Shown here piece by piece: positions 7,669-10,628 of a stretch of DNA of 10,628 nucleotides; positions within the stretch are counted from its first letter, which is position 1, and each line of letters starts with the position of its first letter. The translations under genes and the position numbers were made by a program. The notes beneath the pieces are model-generated. The model was given only the letters and a program-made list of their open reading frames with translations. It made no database searches and was not told where the DNA came from. The DNA comes from an uncultured Alphaproteobacteria bacterium (GTDB taxonomy: Bacteria; Pseudomonadota; Alphaproteobacteria; RF32; CAG-239), in assembly GCA_910585375.1 (NCBI GenBank), contig CAJUCZ010000039.1, positions 1-10,628 on the forward strand, read 5' to 3'.

Positions 7669-7830
7669 ACCGCAGTCCGGAGACGGACTGTGGTGTCTGA
7701 AAAACATCTCCACATAATATCCACGTTGGGTGGGGTGCGTGAAATAAGTGTGCTTTTGCACAACGAATCAACGCGACTGTATTGTGGCAGTTTTTCAGCT
7801 CCATCCGCCTATTTTTTAGGCGGATTTTGT
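7669..7830 (+). ncRNA. putative structured small RNA or leader RNA, about 160 nt, unassigned
   Basis: Three structural parts follow a good promoter. (1) A 10-bp hairpin pairs ACCGCAGTCC (7669-7678) with GGACTGTGGT (7685-7694), loop GGAGAC. (2) A rod-like arm has nested helices: CTGAAAAA (7697-7704) with TTTTTCAG (7791-7798); CCACA (7710-7714) with TGTGG (7783-7787); CGTTG (7724-7728) with CAACG (7769-7773); and an apical TGTGC-TTTT-GCACA hairpin (7749-7762). A symmetric 9/9 internal loop lies between the second and third helices. (3) A strong terminator at 7803-7830. I do not recognise the family. A rod with a large internal bubble recalls 6S RNA, but the extra 5' hairpin does not fit the usual 6S form, so this is only a hypothesis. 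The region could instead be a long regulatory leader of the HTH gene at 7858. Confidence 0.5.
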
Positions 7831-7850
7831 TTTAACAAAATAGTGGAGCT
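7797..7850 (+). promoter_or_regulatory. possible Shine-Dalgarno sequestering stem before the HTH gene
   Basis: AGCTCCA (7797-7803) is perfectly complementary to TGGAGCT (7844-7850), which contains the GGAG ribosome site of the HTH gene. The stem would enclose the terminator hairpin and an AU hairpin ATTTTGTT/AACAAAAT (7824-7841). The first two bases of the left arm also belong to TTTTTCAG of the rod. CTCCAC (7708-7713) offers a second partner for GTGGAG (7843-7848). These competing pairings resemble an on/off translation switch, but no experimental or comparative support is available. Confidence 0.4.
7803..7830 (+). terminator. rho-independent terminator ending the structured RNA
   Basis: ATCCGCCTA (7803-7811) pairs with TAGGCGGAT (7817-7825) around a TTTTT loop, followed by TTTTGTTTT. 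The 9-bp GC-containing stem and the U tail favour the plus strand; on the minus strand the tail would be A-rich. It lies 27 bases before the HTH gene start, so expression of that gene from the 7638 promoter would require read-through. Confidence 0.85.
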
Positions 7851-7857
7851 AAAAGAA

Positions 7858-8199
7858 ATGGGAAAATATTATTTTCACTCAACAACCCGTAATCATTTAA
7901 GAAACTTCAATAAAACATTGGGCTTTGCCTTGTTCTTTGAACGCCATGAGCGCCAACTTCGTGCTTGGTATCTCTGTAAAAAGCTGAAGATAACGGAACA
8001 AGAATTAGATGATATTGAACTAGGCCGCGGCACGCTGAAGTTAAACTTGCTGAAAAAACTGCTGAACTTTTACGGTAAGCGGATAGATCTGAGATTGGTA
8101 ACACCAAGCGAAGATGAAATTGATAAAGCCATATCGGGAGAATTTTCTGATCCGTTGTACGATAGTTTTGAAGACTTGGAAGAAATGGTCGAGAGCTAA
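7858..8199 (+). CDS. small helix-turn-helix (XRE-like) protein, 113 aa
   Basis: A probable small DNA-binding protein. ATG 7858 is chosen because GGAG (7845-7848) lies 10 bases upstream and because the longer reading frame back to 7648 runs through the structured RNA and terminator. Residues about 33-82 have the layout of a Cro/C1-type HTH: a first helix (LRAWYLCKKL), ITEQELDDIELGRG as the turn and recognition region, then LLKKLLNFYGKRIDLRLV, where the closing LG..L.LV pattern is typical of XRE domains. The N-terminal 30 residues are basic and aromatic; the tail (83-113) is strongly acidic (SEDEIDK, then FEDLEEMVES). It stands alone between the structured RNA and a bidirectional terminator. 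Target and role are unknown; a nucleoid or regulator role is inferred only from the fold pattern. Confidence 0.72.
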   Translation: MGKYYFHSTTRNHLRNFNKTLGFALFFERHERQLRAWYLCKKLKITEQELDDIELGRGTLKLNLLKKLLNFYGKRIDLRLVTPSEDEIDKAISGEFSDPLYDSFEDLEEMVES

Positions 8200-8204
8200 A
8201 TAAA

Positions 8205-8228
8205 AAAGCGGGAGAAAACTCCCGCTTT
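8205..8228. terminator. bidirectional terminator between the HTH gene and pfkA
   Basis: AAAGCGGGAG (8205-8214) pairs perfectly with CTCCCGCTTT (8219-8228) around an AAAA loop. On the plus strand the tail is TTTCTTACT; on the minus strand the stem is followed by TTTTTTATTTA. It begins 5 bases after the HTH stop and lies about 20 bases past the pfkA stop, so it serves both convergent genes. Confidence 0.88.
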
Positions 8229-8249
8229 CTTACTATAAATGTGGCTTTA

Positions 8250-9332
8250 TTATTTAACTTCGCCGATATATATGCCAAGGTCAATAGCGGCTTTGACAAA
8301 ATCACTGTGTGTGTTCAACAGCGTTGTGCCTTCTTTAACCACGTCTTCCAAAGCATAAGCCTGAACATGGCCGTCTTTCCATGCTACCATTTTGTTGCTC
8401 TCGCCTTTGGCCAGCAGCTCAATGGCTTTAGCACCGAAGACGGCAGCCAGCAGGCGGTCAAGAGCGGCCGGCGTACCGGAACGTTGAATGTGTCCGAGCT
8501 GGGTTACGCGAATCTGAAAATCTTTGTAACGGCTGCTGATTTCGTTGTTGAGATATTGGCCGATACCACCGTAAACAGCCTCGCCGACCATGTTCTTTTT
8601 GTTGGAAAGGTGTTCGCCGTTTTCGGTCTTGATACCTTCTGAAACGACCAGTACGGCATGATTGCGGCCGCTGGCTTTAATGGATTTAAGCTTGTTGATA
8701 ATACCGTCAATGCTGTACGGAATTTCCGGCACCAGACAAACATCGGCAGAACCGGCCAGAGCAGAATGCATGGCCAAATGTCCGGCATCGCGGCCCATAA
8801 CTTCCATAATCAGGGCACGGTTGTGTGAACGTGCTGTCCACTCCAAATCGTCAATTGCCTGTGTGCAAACCTGAACGGCAGACTGAAAACCAACGGAAAA
8901 TTCGGTAATCGGAGTATCGTTGTCAATAGTCTTGGGAATGCCGATAACACGAACGTCTGTGCCTTTGCAGTAGTTGCTGACAATGTTCATGCTGCCATCG
9001 CCGCCGACAACGACAATAGCATCCAGTCCAAGGTCTTTAACGCCCTGTGCAAAACGTCTGGACATCTCTTCCAGAGATTCCATTTTAACGCCTTTGTTCA
9101 AGGAACCGAGATAAGATCCGCTGAGTCTCGGCCACGGGGAGTCGGAAAAATTATGAACGGTGAGAACTTCAAAACTGTGGGGCGTTTCGGTAATGCCGTC
9201 AGTACCGTTATGAATGCCGTAAACCTCCCAGCCTCTTTTGCTGGCGGCTTCAACAACCGCACTGATAACCGCGTTAAGTCCGGCGCAGTCGCCGCCGCTG
9301 GTCAAAACACCAATTCTTTTAATTTTATCCAT
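8250..9332 (-). CDS. pfkA: 6-phosphofructokinase (probably ATP-dependent)
   Basis: Phosphorylates fructose 6-phosphate to fructose 1,6-bisphosphate, the committed step of glycolysis. The 360-aa protein has the PFK fold signatures in order: TSGGDCAGLN at 11-20, GGDGS at 110-114, PKTIDND at 133-139 with catalytic aspartates, MGRDAGHLA at 179-187, LVPE at 200-203, and the LGHIQRSGTPAALDR segment at 279-293. GGDG with Gly at the position that is Asp in PPi enzymes points to ATP. The Lys of PKTIDND is, however, shared with PPi-dependent and mixed-group PFKs, where E. coli PfkA has Gly. The start at 9332 is chosen because AAGGAG lies 7 bases upstream. A longer frame to 9422 would add 30 hydrophobic AT-coded residues and is rejected. 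Transcribed alone, convergent with the HTH gene. Phosphoryl donor: ATP likely, not proven. Confidence 0.93.
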   Translation of the reverse strand: MDKIKRIGVLTSGGDCAGLNAVISAVVEAASKRGWEVYGIHNGTDGITETPHSFEVLTVHNFSDSPWPRLSGSYLGSLNKGVKMESLEEMSRRFAQGVKDLGLDAIVVVGGDGSMNIVSNYCKGTDVRVIGIPKTIDNDTPITEFSVGFQSAVQVCTQAIDDLEWTARSHNRALIMEVMGRDAGHLAMHSALAGSADVCLVPEIPYSIDGIINKLKSIKASGRNHAVLVVSEGIKTENGEHLSNKKNMVGEAVYGGIGQYLNNEISSRYKDFQIRVTQLGHIQRSGTPAALDRLLAAVFGAKAIELLAKGESNKMVAWKDGHVQAYALEDVVKEGTTLLNTHSDFVKAAIDLGIYIGEVK

Positions 9333-9398
9333 CAAAAAACTCCTTGTTTTTAATATAAAAAAGATTAAATTTAAGACTATAATAAAATATTCGGGGCA

Positions 9399-9427
9399 TT
9401 TATACACCAAGATTTTAAACAAGTCTA
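9399..9427 (-). promoter_or_regulatory. candidate promoter of pfkA
   Basis: On the minus strand, TAGACT (9427-9422; 4 of 6), a 17-base spacer and TATAAA (9404-9399; 5 of 6). The predicted start, about 9391, gives a leader of about 60 bases before ATG 9332. Its -35 element directly abuts the -35 element of the plus-strand promoter at 9428. Confidence 0.45.
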
Positions 9428-9456
9428 TTGCAATTTTGAAAATTATCGTGTATAAT
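9428..9456 (+). promoter_or_regulatory. strong sigma-70 promoter of the DUF465-like gene
   Basis: TTGCAA (9428-9433), an exact 17-base spacer and a perfect TATAAT (9451-9456). The predicted start near 9463 leaves a leader of about 67 bases that is AT-rich and shows no convincing hairpin. It is the best-matching -10 element in the window. Confidence 0.72.
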
Positions 9457-9529
9457 ACATATAAATTTTATGGAAATATTTCCAGCAAAAAATAAGTTAT
9501 CAAATTTTTTCTTAATAAAGGTAGGTTTA

Positions 9530-9742
9530 ATGACCAATTTAAGCACTTTGGACAAGCTCCAACAACAATTGTGCGAACTGAAGTTAGAAGAGAGAAGAGT
9601 TCGTTCGGACATCAAAAATCTGGTCAGGAAGAATTCGACAATTGATTTTTTTCAGGCAAAACAACTAAATAGCCTCCGCACTGGTGTCAAAAGCCGGATA
9701 AAAAGCGTTGAGGCTAAAATCATGCCTAATATTATCGCATAA
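9530..9742 (+). CDS. small helical protein, probable DUF465/YdcH family, 70 aa
   Basis: ATG 9530 follows AAGGTAGG at a good distance; the in-frame ATG at 9470 lacks a ribosome site and is rejected. The product is two charged helices forming a likely coiled-coil hairpin: about residues 4-34 (LSTLDKLQQQLCELKLEERR onward) and 38-64 (DFFQAKQLNSLRTGVKSRI onward), separated by a short turn. The layout and the C-terminal PNIIA resemble short alphaproteobacterial DUF465 proteins, which commonly end in PDIIA. This is recognition from memory and not a profile match. No membrane segment or signal peptide. It has its own strong promoter and lies 88 bases before rpsU with no clear terminator between, so partial co-transcription with rpsU is possible. 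The biological role of the family is unknown. Confidence 0.65.
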   Translation: MTNLSTLDKLQQQLCELKLEERRVRSDIKNLVRKNSTIDFFQAKQLNSLRTGVKSRIKSVEAKIMPNIIA

Positions 9743-9747
9743 AATTA

Positions 9748-9776
9748 TTGCAAAATCAGATTTTGTGTGTTAATAA
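9748..9776 (+). promoter_or_regulatory. weak candidate promoter of rpsU
   Basis: TTGCAA (9748-9753), a 17-base spacer and TAATAA (9771-9776). The -35 hexamer is the same as in the promoters at 7638 and 9428, but the -10 match is poor. A short palindrome, CAAAATCAGATTTTG, begins inside the -35 element (9751-9765). Confidence 0.35.
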
Positions 9777-9799
9777 ATAGCGCGAAACTCGTTATTAAC
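9769..9799 (+). repeat. inverted repeat in the rpsU upstream region
   Basis: GTTAATAA (9769-9776) is the exact reverse complement of TTATTAAC (9792-9799), with 15 bases between. The left arm covers the candidate -10 element of rpsU. This could be a protein-binding operator, or a leader hairpin if transcription starts further upstream. AT-rich arms make chance occurrence possible. Confidence 0.4.
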
Positions 9800-9830
9800 C
9801 TTTTAAAATAAGTGAAATGGGGTGATTTAA

Positions 9831-10037
9831 GTGGTTCAAGTTACTGTTATCGGTAATGATGTAGCTCAGTCTCTGAAAGTTTTGAAAAAGAAGATGCAGA
9901 GAGAAGGTGTCTTCCGTGAGATGAAATTAAGACGTCATCACGAGAAAAATTCTGAGAAAAAAGCCCGTCGTCAGGCTGAAGCCGTAAGACGCGCGCGCAA
10001 ACAGCTGCGGAAACGCTTAGATACTGAAGGATTCTAG
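9831..10037 (+). CDS. rpsU: 30S ribosomal protein S21
   Basis: A 68-aa, very basic protein of the small ribosomal subunit. S21 sits near the 3' end of 16S rRNA on the platform and helps mRNA initiation. The sequence has the family pattern: a short beta start (VQVTVIGNDVAQSLKVLKKK), then GVFREMKLRRHHEKNSEKK (residues about 27-45), and an Arg/Lys-rich helical tail (RRARKQLRKRLD). Length is typical for alphaproteobacteria. The start is GTG at 9831, supported by GGGGTGA (9819-9825) 5 bases upstream; no ATG fits. Followed within about 20 bases by a strong terminator. Confidence 0.96.
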   Translation: MVQVTVIGNDVAQSLKVLKKKMQREGVFREMKLRRHHEKNSEKKARRQAEAVRRARKQLRKRLDTEGF

Positions 10038-10054
10038 TCCTTTGGAGAATTTTG

Positions 10055-10081
10055 AAAAGGAGGCTGAAAAGCCTCCTTTTT
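10055..10081 (+). terminator. rho-independent terminator after rpsU
   Basis: AAAAGGAGGCT (10055-10065) pairs with AGCCTCCTTTT (10070-10080) around a GAAA tetraloop, and the T run extends to 10081. On the minus strand the stem is followed by CAAAATT, a weaker tail, yet it may also help end the converging Cys-rich gene, whose stop is at 10102. Confidence 0.9.
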
Positions 10082-10101
10082 GCATACTTGTAAAAAATAA
10101 A

Positions 10102-10628
10102 TTAGCCGCTGCAGCTGTAGCTGGAATTAAATTCTCCATCACACAGAGTTGAAGGACACCTATTACTCGCTTCTGGAGAAGCTTTTGCCATATTGCACCA
10201 ATCTTGTCGAGACCAACAAGTTTCCGATATATGAGTACGTCCGCCATAACTGCAAACTAAAAAGCACATGCTTTTTCCGTCACCACTGGAATATGACCAA
10301 GTTGTAGAAATGCTGGTACGGCTATAGCAAGATGATCCTCCACCGCCGCCTCCAGAGCTTCCTCCCGAGCTGCCGCACCCTGAGCCGCCGCATTGGGGAT
10401 CACAAGGCTCTATTGTTCCGTCCTTGCAACAGTTTGTGTGACAAGTTGAGTGAACCGGACACCAGTTAGAAGAAGATGAGTTACAGCAAGATGCACATCT
10501 TGTACAGGTTCCGCCACAACCGTCAGAAACTGTAGTTGTACCGCAAGAACATCCGGACTGATTTGTACAGCTTGGTGTGCAGCATGATTGATAAGGATAA
10601 TAACAAGTCTTTGTATTACATCCGTTAC
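10102..10628 (-). CDS. extremely cysteine-rich protein, C-terminal part (5' end beyond window)
   Basis: An uninterrupted minus-strand reading frame enters from the right edge and stops with TAA at 10104-10102, giving 174 visible residues and no start codon inside. It holds 27 Cys, 19 of them in the first 84 residues, often as CC, CxC or CxxC pairs (SCCTPSC, CSCG, CGGTCTRCASCC, CHTNCC). A Gly/Ser linker at about 80-99 separates this from a C-terminal part (100-174) with eight more Cys, several aromatic residues (three Trp) and few charges. High Ser, Thr, Gly and Cys with almost no Leu or Lys point to a secreted or surface protein stabilised by disulfides; a metal-binding protein is the alternative. 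The N-terminus, where a signal peptide or prepilin leader would be, is not visible. I do not recognise the family. It converges on rpsU. Confidence 0.75.
   Translation of the reverse strand, partial: NGCNTKTCYYPYQSCCTPSCTNQSGCSCGTTTVSDGCGGTCTRCASCCNSSSSNWCPVHSTCHTNCCKDGTIEPCDPQCGGSGCGSSGGSSGGGGGGSSCYSRTSISTTWSYSSGDGKSMCFLVCSYGGRTHISETCWSRQDWCNMAKASPEASNRCPSTLCDGEFNSSYSCSG

Noticed and set aside
7669..7830. the structured RNA as 4.5S SRP RNA, tmRNA or RNase P RNA
   Set aside because: No GGAAGC/GNAR SRP motif, no tRNA-like acceptor domain or tag frame, and too short with no conserved RNase P core.
7648..7857. 70-residue upstream extension of the HTH protein
   Set aside because: It would be translated through the structured RNA and a strong terminator, has no ribosome site at 7648, and its residues look non-coding.
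9333..9422. 30-residue N-terminal extension of PFK
   Set aside because: AT-coded hydrophobic residues not found in the family; the ATG at 9332 has a strong AAGGAG at the right distance.
9751..9765. CAAAATC-A-GATTTTG palindrome as terminator of the DUF465-like gene
   Set aside because: Short, AT-only helix with almost no loop and no proper T run; more likely chance or part of the promoter region.
10017..10247. minus-strand 76-aa frame starting at 10247
   Set aside because: It overlaps the rpsU end and its terminator, and it is out of frame with the Cys-rich frame, which has far stronger coding character.
1..10628. CRISPR arrays, insertion sequences or phage genes
   Set aside because: No regularly spaced repeats, no transposase or integrase-like protein, and no target duplications were seen.

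Overview
The window looks like a piece of an alphaproteobacterial chromosome with low to moderate GC, most likely a reduced-genome, host-associated or uncultured lineage. The order nuoL-nuoM-nuoN-birA-rnj is a classic alphaproteobacterial arrangement. RNase J, a class I BirA with no DNA-binding domain and a DUF465-like small protein ending in PNIIA fit that group. Intergenic DNA is very AT-rich. The lineage is an inference; no marker gene here fixes it more closely.

Layout. 1-72: tRNA-Lys(UUU) on the minus strand with a near-consensus promoter, its 3' tip cut by the window edge. 232-549: a 105-aa protein I do not recognise, closed by a strong terminator. 639-7591: a tight plus-strand operon of three NuoL/M/N-type membrane proteins, biotin-protein ligase and RNase J. 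7592-7857: an intergenic region holding its own promoter, about 160 nt of strongly self-complementary sequence and a strong terminator, which reads as an undescribed small RNA or leader. 7858-8199: a small HTH protein whose ribosome binding site can be paired away by the end of that RNA. 8250-9332 (minus): 6-phosphofructokinase, convergent with the HTH gene across a shared terminator. 9333-9529: divergent promoters. 9530-9742: a DUF465-like small helical protein. 9831-10037: ribosomal protein S21, with a terminator. 10102-10628 (minus): the C-terminal part of an extremely cysteine-rich protein that runs off the window end.

Two things stand out. First, the NuoL/M/N trio is detached from the rest of complex I in this window. 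By my alignment it has lost most of the charged residues that carry protons in the family, yet all three reading frames are intact and tightly coupled. That suggests a repurposed or non-pumping membrane module rather than ordinary complex I. Second, the window contains two candidates for undescribed elements: the structured RNA at about 7669-7830, with its possible control over the HTH gene, and the protein at the right edge, with 27 Cys in 174 visible residues.

The remaining genes are housekeeping: tRNA-Lys and S21 in translation, BirA in biotin loading of carboxylases, RNase J in RNA decay, and PFK in glycolysis.
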